Shown: piece by piece, positions 16,490-24,951 of the stretch
Position numbering within the stretch: position 1 is the first letter of the stretch
How the letters are laid out: each line of letters begins with the position of its first letter
Assembly: GCA_045654645.1 (NCBI GenBank)
Contig: JAZONR010000066.1
Span: 1-57,103 of the forward strand
Source of the DNA: HGM04593 sp045654645
Lineage (GTDB): Bacteria > Bacteroidota > Bacteroidia > Bacteroidales > Bacteroidaceae
Length of the DNA stretch: 57,103 nucleotides
Reading direction: 5' to 3'
Notes under the pieces: model-generated
Databases searched by the model: none
The model's input: only the letters and a program-made list of their open reading frames with translations
What the model was told of the DNA's origin: nothing
Program-made: the position numbers and the translations under genes

Positions 16490-17143
16490 ATGGGAAAGAC
16501 TTATAACAGATATTGCGACGAAAGTTGTCACCTTGAGAATGATCACAAAAGATATATGTTTTTAGGATATATCAGTTGTGCGTACAATCAAGTAAAAATA
16601 CAGACAAACAGAATCAACGACATCAAAAAAGCACACAACTTTTTTGCTGAAATTAAATGGAATAGAGTTTCAAGAGCGAAATTGGATTTCTACTTGGATT
16701 TGGTTGATTTCTTTTTCTCAACAGATATGAAATTCAGAGCTATTGGTGTTGACAAACAACAGACCGTTTGTGATGATTTTGATGAATATTATTATAGTAT
16801 GTATCATAATCTATTGATACATGATATAAATATAACACATACCTACAATGTATATCTTGACATTAGAGACACATTAAGTGCTTACAAAGTGAGTAAATTG
16901 AAAGATTTGTTGAATATAAAGTATGGTGCATTCCGAAATGTTCAGAATATCAATTCAAAGGAGAGCCTATTGTTGCAACTTGCCGATTTTATTTTAGGAG
17001 CATTGTCTTATGATAAAAATAATAGAGAACAGAAAAATGAGGCAAAACGCATGATTATAGACCGCATAAAAAAACGCTCTAATTCATGGTGTGAGTGTAA
17101 TTGTGATGAAAGTTCTTCAAACATTTTTTTTATAGATCTTTGA
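16490..17143 (+). CDS. DUF3800-family protein
   Basis: A 217-residue protein from the ATG at 16490 (a TTG at 16478 would lengthen it). It opens with KTYNRYCDESCH, the acidic start motif of DUF3800 proteins, has an AEIKW segment near 45 and near the end LLLQLADFILGALSYD, which together resemble an RNase H-like acidic site. DUF3800 proteins are common in defence islands, but their activity is not well known. It sits 24 bases after the methyltransferase and one base before the next ATG, so it is co-transcribed. A nuclease role is a family-level guess. Confidence 0.75.
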   Translation: MGKTYNRYCDESCHLENDHKRYMFLGYISCAYNQVKIQTNRINDIKKAHNFFAEIKWNRVSRAKLDFYLDLVDFFFSTDMKFRAIGVDKQQTVCDDFDEYYYSMYHNLLIHDINITHTYNVYLDIRDTLSAYKVSKLKDLLNIKYGAFRNVQNINSKESLLLQLADFILGALSYDKNNREQKNEAKRMIIDRIKKRSNSWCECNCDESSSNIFFIDL

Positions 17144-17144
17144 T

Positions 17145-17651
17145 ATGCCATTTAACCAAACCAAAATATACAACGAGCTATTGGACATTCTATCATTGAA
17201 TGAGGTGCAAAGAACAAAATCACTAAGACTTATTTTTGAGCGTGATTTTGTTGACAGATCTCCGGTCTTCCAGAAGAAAAAGATATACCCAACTCCTCAA
17301 GCCAATGGGGAAATACCGATGGATACTTTATTTAGGCATCTGACAACTGAGATGCAAGATACTCAAACAAGGCATAGAATATTTGAAAAAGACCGCTCTA
17401 TGAGACTGCATTGGGTAAGATTTCACCTTGATGAAAAAAAGAGAGATAAGATGCTGTTGTTTTCGGTTAAAGAACCTGAAGGTTATAGAACATACTATTA
17501 TGATAAGGATGAAAAATATGTTATTGTTCTTGAGCCAATGAGGGATGGTACTGCATACTATCTTCTTACCGCTTATTACATTAAAGGTAAAGATGCTCAA
17601 AGAGATAAAATGATGAAAAAATATAAACGTAAGTTAGATACTGTACTATAA
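17145..17651 (+). CDS. Possible Barnase/EndoU/ColicinE5-D/RelE-like nuclease
   Basis: A 168-residue soluble protein starting one base after the stop of the DUF3800 gene. The C-terminal half (RLHWVRFHLDEKKRD, LLFSVKEPEGYRTYYYD, KYVIVLEPMRDGTAYYLLTA, YYIKGKDAQRDKM) has the R..W., followed by strands and a TAY motif, that I associate with the RelE-like RNase fold of phage and polyvalent-protein toxins. The N-terminus (1-60) is helical and unknown. A protein of this kind inside a restriction operon could be an RNase effector. The similarity is by pattern only; it might equally be a small structural subunit. A weak hairpin terminator follows at 17657-17689. Confidence 0.5.
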   Translation: MPFNQTKIYNELLDILSLNEVQRTKSLRLIFERDFVDRSPVFQKKKIYPTPQANGEIPMDTLFRHLTTEMQDTQTRHRIFEKDRSMRLHWVRFHLDEKKRDKMLLFSVKEPEGYRTYYYDKDEKYVIVLEPMRDGTAYYLLTAYYIKGKDAQRDKMMKKYKRKLDTVL

Positions 17652-17656
17652 AAGCA

Positions 17657-17689
17657 GAATGCGACATATATCCAAGATATGCCGCATTC
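17657..17689 (+). terminator. Hairpin after first half of defence island
   Basis: GAATGCGACATAT pairs with ATATGCCGCATTC with one mismatch; there is no clear T-tract. It separates the SNF2-to-RelE-like block from the SIR2-Res block. Confidence 0.5.
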
Positions 17690-17699
17690 CGATTTCCTT

Positions 17700-17740
17700 A
17701 ACTCAAATGAGTTATGAACTCATTGCAAAGATATATCTTT
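17700..17740 (+). promoter_or_regulatory. Palindromes upstream of the SIR2-Res pair
   Basis: AACTCA-AA-TGAGTT (17700-17713) and the perfect 14-base palindrome AAAGATATATCTTT (17727-17740) lie 85-125 bases before the SIR2-like gene. TATCTTTT within the second resembles a -7 element. They look like operator sites for a separate regulated promoter of the SIR2-Res pair. No regulator is identified. Confidence 0.35.
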
Positions 17741-17824
17741 TTGACATTTAAACAAAATTATAACAGAAATAATTCTTAATTTGCTGTTAAAAATAGTCAT
17801 TACCACAAATCAAAATAGAACAAA

Positions 17825-18901
17825 ATGACAGATGTTGTATATTTAATGGGAGCAGGAGCCAGCTTTGGAAAACGAGCCCAAGATGTCTTGTCTCATAAAG
17901 TTGAAATAATTAAAGGTGATACTAAATCTATAAGTCATATATCTTGTGCAAATATTCTTGAAGGTATGCCACTTGTTGTTGAAATACCTAAAAGAATACT
18001 TTATATATGCGACCTCATTAGAAATTCAGAATGTACTCTAGATCTTAGCGTCAAAACTGTAAATTCAATGCCTAGCATTGAATTTACAAAAGAACTACTT
18101 GTAAAAGATTTAATGTGGTTGTATGATGGTGCCATCAAGCACGCAACTATAGATACTTTTGCAAAAAAACTATTTTTGACCGGAAAATCAGAAGAATATA
18201 ATAAATTAAAGAAGTTACTTGCAATTTATTTTATCATTGAACAGGTCATTAATAAGCCCGATTCAAGATATGATACTTTCCTGGCGAATATATTGACTCC
18301 TAATTTGGAGATTCCGGATAGAATAAAAATATTAACTTGGAACTATGATAGTCAATTTGAAATTGCATTCAATGAATATAAAAAAACTATAATCACTCCA
18401 AGAGATATTGGTTGTTATAGTTTGCATGATAATGAAATAACAAAATCTCCAGCCATATTTAAGATTAATGGAACTGCATCATTTAAAGATTGGGGATCGT
18501 TGGCAAATGTTAAAAATAATAGCAATAAACTAAGTAAAGAAGTAGTTGACAAAATTATCAAAGCTTATAAGGACGATATTTCTTTGCTATCTTTTGCTTG
18601 GGAGAACACAGGGCTTAAAAACTCAAACACAGCTGTAAGAACGTTTATTCAAAATATCCAATTTGCTAAAACGTTGGTTGTTATCGGTTACACTTTCCCT
18701 TTCTTCAATCGATTAGTGGACAAAGAAATTATTGGTTCTTTAAATAATTTTAAAAAGGTTTATATACAGGATCTTAGGGCGGATGAAGTGGCGCAGAGTA
18801 TTGATGCAGTCTTAGCCTCATCTCAAAAGCCTCCAATAAATCCATTGTCAATTATACCAATAACAAACTGCAACCAATTTTATTTACCCCCTGAATTGTA
18901 A
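17825..18901 (+). CDS. SIR2-like domain protein
   Basis: A 358-residue cytoplasmic protein with the SIR2-like (PF13289-type) layout: VVYLMGAGASFGK at 4-16 (NAD-binding GAGAS), LTWNYDSQFE near 170, and VVIGYTFPFFN near 283-290. In bacterial immunity such domains usually act as NADases that deplete NAD after phage sensing. There is no added effector or membrane domain, so the sensor would have to be another protein. The stop is five bases before the ATG of Res, so the two are coupled. Placing a SIR2-like gene inside a type III restriction operon suggests a back-up suicide arm; this is inference. An unrelated catalytic role is possible. Confidence 0.8.
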   Translation: MTDVVYLMGAGASFGKRAQDVLSHKVEIIKGDTKSISHISCANILEGMPLVVEIPKRILYICDLIRNSECTLDLSVKTVNSMPSIEFTKELLVKDLMWLYDGAIKHATIDTFAKKLFLTGKSEEYNKLKKLLAIYFIIEQVINKPDSRYDTFLANILTPNLEIPDRIKILTWNYDSQFEIAFNEYKKTIITPRDIGCYSLHDNEITKSPAIFKINGTASFKDWGSLANVKNNSNKLSKEVVDKIIKAYKDDISLLSFAWENTGLKNSNTAVRTFIQNIQFAKTLVVIGYTFPFFNRLVDKEIIGSLNNFKKVYIQDLRADEVAQSIDAVLASSQKPPINPLSIIPITNCNQFYLPPEL

Positions 18902-18906
18902 GTACT

Positions 18907-21597
18907 ATGAATCCTACTGTAAACAATATAAAACAACGTTTGTCACTTCGCGAGCCTTTGGCTGAAGCCTTAGAAGTGGTGGCAAAACTTACAGACAAAC
19001 TTGCTTTAAAGAAACCTGCAAATAAAGATGATTACGAAGCGTATCTAAATGAGCAATTGGCATTGACCAAAGAGATATGTCCGCATTGCAAAGATTTTGA
19101 ACGAGATTTTCCTTCATTTGCATTTTCTATTGCCACAGGCATTGGTAAAACAAGGTTGATGGCGGCGTGTATCGCTTATCTTTATTTGAAGAAAGGTATC
19201 AGACATTTTTTCATTCTTGCTCCTAATCTTACATTATATGAGAAACTGATACGTGATTTTGGAGATACATCATACGAAAAGTATGTTTTCAAAGGATTGT
19301 CTGAGTTTGTACATAATACACCTGTCGTTATCACTGGAGATACATATGAAAAAGCTGTTACCTTCTTTTCAGAGAAGGAGATACAGATAAACATATTCAA
19401 TATCGCAAAATTTAATACAGAAAGTAAGGAAGGCGGCAAAAAAGGTGTACCCAAAATGCGCCGTTTAGCAGAATATTTGGGTCAATCATACTTTGACTAC
19501 CTAGCTTCGCTTGATGACTTGGTAATCCTTATGGATGAGGCTCACCGATACCATGCTGACGCTTCAAAGAAGGCGATTAACGAGTTGCGCCCAATCCTGG
19601 GTTTGGAGATGACAGCTACCCCTACTGATGAAAAAGGAAAGTCGTTCAAGAACATTGTGTACGAGTACAATCTTGCACAAGCTCTTGATGATGGTAAATA
19701 TGTGAAAATACCAACTGTTGCTCGACGCAAGAACTTCTCTAAGGGTACAATGTCTGATGAGGAGTTAGATGTGCTGAAGATTGAAGATGCTATCAATATC
19801 CATGAGCGAACAAAGGTACATCTGGAACTCTATGCACGCAATACCAATCAGCAGTTGGTAAAGCCGTTTATCTTGGTTGTTTGTAGGAATATCAGCCATG
19901 CAGAGAGAACAAAAACCTTAATAGAGGAAGAACTGTTTGATGGCAGATATGCAGGCAAGGTACTTCAGATTGATAGCTCGACAAAGAAGGATGAGGATAT
20001 AGAAAAGCTATTCGTCTCTTTGGAAAATGCTGATAACCAGATAGAAATAGTTATCCATGTAAATATGCTAAAGGAGGGATGGGATGTAAAGAACCTTTAT
20101 ACAATCGTTCCTCTCCGAGCTGCTGATGCTCCAATTTTGGTAGAGCAGTCGATTGGTCGTGGCCTTCGTTTGCCGTATGGAGGTAAGCGTACTGGGGACA
20201 CAGATGTTGATAAACTGACAGTGATTGCTCACGAGAACTTCGAGGCAGTTATTGCTAAGGCTAAAGACCCGAATTCGGTGTTAAGCAAATACACTTATGT
20301 AGAACTGGATGAAGATGAATATTCTGCCGAAGTTAGCAAAGTTACACCTGTTCAAACTATCATTGAGATACAGCAACACAAAGCAGTAGAGGCTGCCAGA
20401 ACAGAAGTAGAGAAGCAGGATATAAAACAGCGATACGACATACTTCGAGTTGTGAGCGATGTTATACCTATAGCCAATACGCAAGTAAGGAGCAAAGCTG
20501 ACCTCGCTAAACCAGAAGTGAAAGAGTATATAAAGCGCCACGCAGAAAAAGCCATTAGAGATAATGCACAATTATCCAATTCTCTATTCGCAGAAGAATT
20601 TGCTACTGAGCAGATTGCACATATAGATGAGGTTGTTGAATTGGCTATAAAAACTTTTATTGACAATACAATTGAAATACCTCGAATGACTGTTCAGAAA
20701 GAGGTCTACAGAGCAGAATATCGTTGGTTTGACCTTGATACAAGAATTGGCTTTGACCTCCCAGCTCTTCAAGATGAATTGATTAGAGTGTCTATTGGTG
20801 CAGGAGAACAAAGTGTTGAAACAATTCAAATTGAGACGGGTCGTAGGTTTGACACTCCTATAAATGTGATTGTGAGTGCTCTTATTGATTATGATGATAT
20901 TGACTATGATGAAAACTCTGAGTTATTATACCATCTTGCCGGTCAAGCTATAGAGGCTATTTCCGAGAATCTTGAGAATAAGGATACTTTGGCAAAAGTT
21001 GTTCATGATTTCAAGAAAGCCATTGCAAGTTCTATATATGACCAGATGAAGCGACACTTTGTGATGCAATCAACAGGCTATGTAAGGCCAAAAGTATTGC
21101 CATTTACGGGTATTGCGCCTCAGAATGTTAAAGAAATAGAGGGCTATGGACGAACAGACTACCGAAATGTTATATCGCCATCGCACCTTCGTAAATTTAT
21201 ATTTACCGGGTATTTAAAATCATACTATGCCGAGTACAAGTTCGATAGTAAGACCGAGCATGATTTCTCGTTTGTATTAGAGAACGATCCAAAGGTTTTG
21301 AGATGGTTGCGTCCTGCAAAAGAGCAGTTTAGCATCTACTGGTCTAATGGTTCGAAGAGATATGAACCTGACTTTATTGTGGAGACCGAAGATTGTATTT
21401 ACATGATAGAAACCAAGGCGGCAAATGAAGTTGCAAATGAAGAGGTGCAGATGAAAAAACAGGCAGCGGAAGAGTATTGTCGCCATGCATCAGAATACAC
21501 TGCTGAAAATAATGGTAAACCATGGAAGTATATTTTACTTGCTCACGACAAAGTTGAGCGTACATCAGGTTTTGATTATTTGATAGCTTGTAGTTAA
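18907..21597 (+). CDS. Type III restriction enzyme Res subunit
   Basis: An 896-residue helicase-nuclease. Walker A is ATGIGKT (76-82), the DEAH box LMDEAHRYH near 207-215, EMTATPT near 235, and the helicase motif VI segment VEQSIGRGLRLPYGG near 415. The C-terminal nuclease has YEPDFIVE followed by YMIETKA (about 818-837), a PD-(D/E)XK site. Type III Res cuts unmethylated DNA in complex with Mod after ATP-driven motion. The length is normal for Res. Its partner Mod is 2.4 kb upstream, separated by DUF3800, RelE-like and SIR2-like genes, and a second motor (SNF2) opens the island, so this is not a plain mod-res operon. Confidence 0.92.
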   Translation: MNPTVNNIKQRLSLREPLAEALEVVAKLTDKLALKKPANKDDYEAYLNEQLALTKEICPHCKDFERDFPSFAFSIATGIGKTRLMAACIAYLYLKKGIRHFFILAPNLTLYEKLIRDFGDTSYEKYVFKGLSEFVHNTPVVITGDTYEKAVTFFSEKEIQINIFNIAKFNTESKEGGKKGVPKMRRLAEYLGQSYFDYLASLDDLVILMDEAHRYHADASKKAINELRPILGLEMTATPTDEKGKSFKNIVYEYNLAQALDDGKYVKIPTVARRKNFSKGTMSDEELDVLKIEDAINIHERTKVHLELYARNTNQQLVKPFILVVCRNISHAERTKTLIEEELFDGRYAGKVLQIDSSTKKDEDIEKLFVSLENADNQIEIVIHVNMLKEGWDVKNLYTIVPLRAADAPILVEQSIGRGLRLPYGGKRTGDTDVDKLTVIAHENFEAVIAKAKDPNSVLSKYTYVELDEDEYSAEVSKVTPVQTIIEIQQHKAVEAARTEVEKQDIKQRYDILRVVSDVIPIANTQVRSKADLAKPEVKEYIKRHAEKAIRDNAQLSNSLFAEEFATEQIAHIDEVVELAIKTFIDNTIEIPRMTVQKEVYRAEYRWFDLDTRIGFDLPALQDELIRVSIGAGEQSVETIQIETGRRFDTPINVIVSALIDYDDIDYDENSELLYHLAGQAIEAISENLENKDTLAKVVHDFKKAIASSIYDQMKRHFVMQSTGYVRPKVLPFTGIAPQNVKEIEGYGRTDYRNVISPSHLRKFIFTGYLKSYYAEYKFDSKTEHDFSFVLENDPKVLRWLRPAKEQFSIYWSNGSKRYEPDFIVETEDCIYMIETKAANEVANEEVQMKKQAAEEYCRHASEYTAENNGKPWKYILLAHDKVERTSGFDYLIACS

Positions 21598-21658
21598 ATA
21601 CTTTGAAGAGTATAAATAAGGCTCTTGTTTTTTGCCTAATACTATTTATTTCTGAACT

Positions 21659-22657
21659 ATGAATAATAACAACATAGTAATCTACCAAAGCGAGGATGGT
21701 AAAGTACATCTTGATGTGGTGTATAATGAGGAGACAATGTGGCTCACTCAGCAACAGCTTTGTGACTTGTACCAAACAAGTAAATCGAATGTAAGTGAGC
21801 ATATTAAGCATATATTCGAGGATGGTGAACTAGTTCGAGAGGCAACTGTTCGGAAATTCCGAACAGTTCAAATTGAGGGCATACGCAAAGTGGAGCGCGA
21901 AGTTGAGCATTACAACCTCGATATGATTCTTTCGCTTGGTTATCGTGTTCGTTCTGTTACTGCAACACGTTTCCGTCAGTGGGCTACCGAGCGATTAAAA
22001 GAGTATATCATAAAGGGCTTCACAATGGACGATGAACGCCTGAAACAGTTGGGTGGCGGTAACTATTGGAAAGAGTTGCTCGGCCGCATAAGGGATATTC
22101 GTTCATCGGAAAAGGTTATGTATCGCCAGGTGCTTGACCTTTATGCGACTGCGGTGGATTATGACCCACGAAGTGACCTATCAATTGAGTTCTTCAAAAT
22201 TGTGCAGAATAAATTGCACTTTGCAGCGCACGGACACACTGCCGCGGAGGTTATTTATGAAAGAGCCGATGCTGAGCAACCTTTTATGGGATTGACAACC
22301 TTCAAAGGGGAGCATCCAACGCTTGCCGATGCTAAAATTGCAAAGAATTATCTAAAGGAAGACGAACTGAAGATACTTAATAACCTTGTTTCGGGATATT
22401 TCGATTTCGCCGAGATACAAGCAATGAAACGTCGTCCTATGTATATGAGTGATTATATACAACAACTTGACAATATCCTTTCATCGACAGGTGAGCCTTT
22501 ATTGACAGGTGCTGGCAAGGTGAGTCATACCGCAGCAATCTCAAAGGCTGAAAGCGAATATCGTAAATATGAGCAACGCACCCTCTCACCGGTAGAACAG
22601 GCTTACCTGGATACCATTAAGCAATTAAGCAAAGAGGCGAAGGAAAAGAACACATAG
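21659..22657 (+). CDS. RhuM-family protein
   Basis: A 332-residue soluble protein of the RhuM family (COG3943). It shows the typical opening (IVIYQSEDGKVHLDVVYNEE, TMWLTQQQLCDLYQTSKSNV), the VEREVEHYNLDMILSLGYRV segment and a C-terminal Fic-adjacent-like region with FMGLTTF and NYLKEDELKILN. The N-terminus probably binds DNA. RhuM proteins are frequent passengers of restriction loci and mobile islands; the function is not established. It starts 61 bases after Res, with a small hairpin (AAGAG...CTCTT plus T-run, about 21605-21635) between, so it may have its own promoter. Confidence 0.85.
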   Translation: MNNNNIVIYQSEDGKVHLDVVYNEETMWLTQQQLCDLYQTSKSNVSEHIKHIFEDGELVREATVRKFRTVQIEGIRKVEREVEHYNLDMILSLGYRVRSVTATRFRQWATERLKEYIIKGFTMDDERLKQLGGGNYWKELLGRIRDIRSSEKVMYRQVLDLYATAVDYDPRSDLSIEFFKIVQNKLHFAAHGHTAAEVIYERADAEQPFMGLTTFKGEHPTLADAKIAKNYLKEDELKILNNLVSGYFDFAEIQAMKRRPMYMSDYIQQLDNILSSTGEPLLTGAGKVSHTAAISKAESEYRKYEQRTLSPVEQAYLDTIKQLSKEAKEKNT

Positions 22658-22908
22658 TGATTATACCAGAGAAATTCAAAGATGATATTCAAAAGCTTCA
22701 AGATTATTGCGGAGTCGAGTTGAGAAGCGGACTCTGTATTGAAATTGAATTGAGTGAGTTGTTGGAGATTTTGCCAAGAGAACGTCGCAGAAAGGATGCT
22801 TATGACAAGTTGGTGAAGTTTCTGGCAGAGGAAATGAATATGCGATTAACGATTCATATTGCTCGAAGCCAAATTACAGTCCAATGTAATCTACCCCTAT
22901 ATTGTTGA
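22657..22908 (+). CDS. Small hypothetical protein after RhuM
   Basis: An 83-residue ORF opening with GTG that shares one base with the RhuM stop (TAGTG). The sequence is acidic and helical (DDIQKLQDYCGVELRSGLCI, ELSELLEILPRERRRKDAYD) and ends in a short hydrophobic tail. The amphipathic pattern suggests a true protein, perhaps truncated at the C-terminus. I do not recognise it. It is the last gene before the right flanking repeat. Confidence 0.45.
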   Translation: MIIPEKFKDDIQKLQDYCGVELRSGLCIEIELSELLEILPRERRRKDAYDKLVKFLAEEMNMRLTIHIARSQITVQCNLPLYC

Positions 22909-22967
22909 AAAATTTATAGAATTAGACAGCTCCGGAGGGTTGGCAATAGAGATAATTCCTTCTGCTA

Positions 22968-23262
22968 GGAAATAGAACACCGTCTTATGTTGGATGCTCT
23001 GAATTTTGATTGACGACCTTATTTGCGACCACCCGAAAAGTGGTCGCTATTTGGTCGCACGAAACACCTCGTAAAGGTTAATATAAACCCATTTAAGACC
23101 TTCGAAGGTGGAATAAGGTATTTGTATATAAAATGGATTTGGAAGTCGTAGAATGGCTATAAACGACCTCTAATGCCAATCAGAAATATCAACAAAAAAG
23201 AGAGTCGTTAAAAAATGACTCTCTGTAATGTGTTAGGCTTTGACTGATTATACTGCTTGTGA
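22968..23262. repeat. Right copy of ~300-bp direct repeat
   Basis: Matches 6577-6880 in the same orientation along its whole length, including the hairpin GCGACCAC (23025-23032)/GTGGTCGC (23040-23047), the TTTGTATATAAA block and a minus-strand terminator. The copy ends at the stop of the TerB-like gene. The last about 30 bases still show weak likeness to the GGGtGRT gene end found after the left copy, as if the TerB-like gene had been placed between. Confidence 0.8.
23199..23224 (-). terminator. Terminator of the TerB-like gene inside right repeat
   Basis: AGAGAGTC (23199-23206) pairs with GACTCTCT (23217-23224); on the minus strand six T follow. The stem sequence differs from that in the left repeat, but both arms changed together. 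Confidence 0.75.
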
Positions 23263-23264
23263 TC

Positions 23265-23843
23265 TTATTTCTCACTGTGGAATAGATACTGGGTTATCTC
23301 CTCTTTTGAGACCCCCAATTTTTCGCCAATTCCATACAAGCAAACTATTTCATCTTGTGTAAGTATGCTGTCTGCCTTAATTACTTTTATAATTGCTTTT
23401 ATATAACGCTTCTTCTCATTTTCGTCATTGATATATTGAAACTCGACCTTTCCATTTGCTATTTCCTTTTTGATTTTATCAAGATCTTTTTCTATATTAT
23501 CGGTGGAAACGCCCAATGTCTTAGCAACTTTTTTCAATACTTTAAGCTCGCTGTCATTAATTACTCCATCTCTGCAAACCGCAAACATCATCATCCTGAA
23601 TTGCGCGTAAGCTGAATACTCTGCAGTCTTTCCCTCATTATAGAATACAAAAGTAGGAGCCAAAAGAATTGCAATAATGACATAACATATCAGATCTGCA
23701 AATGGGAAAAATTTCGTATTAAGATTCTCTATAGAGAGCATTGTTACAAGATTTTCTGTCAAGTAAAATTCATAACAAATATATGCAGTTGCAATACCGA
23801 ATATAGCGCACAAGATATAATATATAACCGCTCTGATGTTCAT
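23265..23843 (-). CDS. Membrane-anchored TerB-like protein
   Basis: A 192-residue protein with two membrane segments in the first 75 residues (VIYYILCAIFGIATAYICYE and ADLICYVIIAILLAPTFVF) and a cytoplasmic TerB-like helical domain (about 85-190: CRDGVINDSELKVLKKVAKT, then a second repeat ADSILTQDEIVCLYGIGEKL). TerB domains are acidic, metal-binding and linked to tellurite resistance and to stress or phage defence loci. The gene stands alone between the right repeat and the GGGtGRT gene, on the same strand as the latter but separated from it by a hairpin. The role here is unknown. Confidence 0.7.
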   Translation of the reverse strand: MNIRAVIYYILCAIFGIATAYICYEFYLTENLVTMLSIENLNTKFFPFADLICYVIIAILLAPTFVFYNEGKTAEYSAYAQFRMMMFAVCRDGVINDSELKVLKKVAKTLGVSTDNIEKDLDKIKKEIANGKVEFQYINDENEKKRYIKAIIKVIKADSILTQDEIVCLYGIGEKLGVSKEEITQYLFHSEK

Positions 23844-23864
23844 ATGCTGTTTCTTATAATTAAT

Positions 23865-23894
23865 AAGGAGAGGAATTTTAAAAATCCTCTCCTT
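23865..23894 (-). terminator. Terminator of the GGGtGRT operon
   Basis: AAGGAGAGGA (23865-23874) pairs perfectly with TCCTCTCCTT (23885-23894), with A/T pairs closing the loop. It lies just after the stop of the GGGtGRT gene on the minus strand. Confidence 0.7.
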
Positions 23895-23926
23895 GATTAT
23901 GTAATCTATATCATTACCATTGTAAA

Positions 23927-24937
23927 TTACTTGCTCAATGCGCCTGCGATATCCACTGCGATAGCAACAGTAGCACCAACCATTGGGTTGTTACCGATAC
24001 CGAGGAAGCCCATCATCTCAACGTGTGCTGGAACTGAAGAAGAACCTGCGAACTGAGCGTCTGAGTGCATACGGCCCATTGTGTCGGTCATACCGTATGA
24101 AGCGGGACCTGCGGCCATATTGTCGGGGTGCAGTGTGCGGCCTGTACCACCACCTGAAGCTACTGAGAAGTAGTTCTGGCCGGCGAGTACGCGCTCTTTC
24201 TTGTATGTACCTGCAACGGGGTGCTGGAAACGTGTGGGGTTGGTTGAGTTACCTGTGATAGATACATCAACGCCTTCCTTCCACATAATGGCAACACCTT
24301 CGCGAACGTCATCGGCACCATAGCAACGTACCTTTGCGCGGGGACCATCGCTGTAGGCGATTTCGCGAACTACCTTCAACTCACCTGTGAAGTAGTCGAA
24401 CTCTGTCTGTACGTATGTGAAACCGTTGATACGTGAGATAATCTGTGCGGCGTCCTTGCCAAGGCCGTTGAGGATGCAACGGAGGGGCTCCTTGCGCACC
24501 TTGTCTGCCTTAGCGGCAATCTTGATGGCGCCCTCGGCTGCTGCGAATGACTCGTGGCCTGCGAGGAATGCGAAGCACTTTGTCTCCTCGCGGAGCAGAC
24601 GTGCTGCGAGGTTACCGTGGCCGATACCTACCTTGCGGTCATCGGCAACTGAACCGGGGATGCAGAATGCCTGCAGGCCAAGGCCGATGGCCTCTGCTGC
24701 GTCGGCTGCATTGGCGCAACCCTTCTTCAATGCGATAGCTGCACCTACAACGTAGGCCCACTTTGCGTTCTCGAAACAGATGGGCTGTGTCTCCTCACAA
24801 ATCTTGTAGGGGTCGATGCCATACTGCTCGCAAATCTCATTTGCCTCTTCGATAGAAGCGATACCGTTCTCGTTAAGTACAGCGAGGATCTGCTTGATAC
24901 GACGATCCTGACTTTCAAATTTTACGGGTCTTATCAT
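23927..24937 (-). CDS. GGGtGRT protein
   Basis: A 336-residue cytoplasmic protein named for its glycine motif, here SVASGGGTGRTLHPDNMA. The rest is a well-conserved enzyme-like sequence (QPICFENAKWAYVVGAAIAL, GSVADDRKVGIGHGNLAARL). Its function is not known; it regularly pairs with a NifU-like scaffold gene, as here, so an Fe-S or redox role is suspected. The start is supported by an unusually clear Shine-Dalgarno GGAGG nine bases before the ATG (minus strand, about 24947-24951), rare in Bacteroidetes. It begins 14 bases after the partner gene. A decayed copy of its 3' end lies at 6872-7014. Confidence 0.85.
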   Translation of the reverse strand: MIRPVKFESQDRRIKQILAVLNENGIASIEEANEICEQYGIDPYKICEETQPICFENAKWAYVVGAAIALKKGCANAADAAEAIGLGLQAFCIPGSVADDRKVGIGHGNLAARLLREETKCFAFLAGHESFAAAEGAIKIAAKADKVRKEPLRCILNGLGKDAAQIISRINGFTYVQTEFDYFTGELKVVREIAYSDGPRAKVRCYGADDVREGVAIMWKEGVDVSITGNSTNPTRFQHPVAGTYKKERVLAGQNYFSVASGGGTGRTLHPDNMAAGPASYGMTDTMGRMHSDAQFAGSSSVPAHVEMMGFLGIGNNPMVGATVAIAVDIAGALSK

Positions 24938-24951
24938 AGCTCTTTTCCTCC

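Noticed and set aside
10700..21597. A known DISARM or BREX locus
   Set aside because: The helicase, methyltransferase and nuclease content is suggestive, but DrmB (DUF1998), a PLD protein, PglZ and BrxC are all absent.
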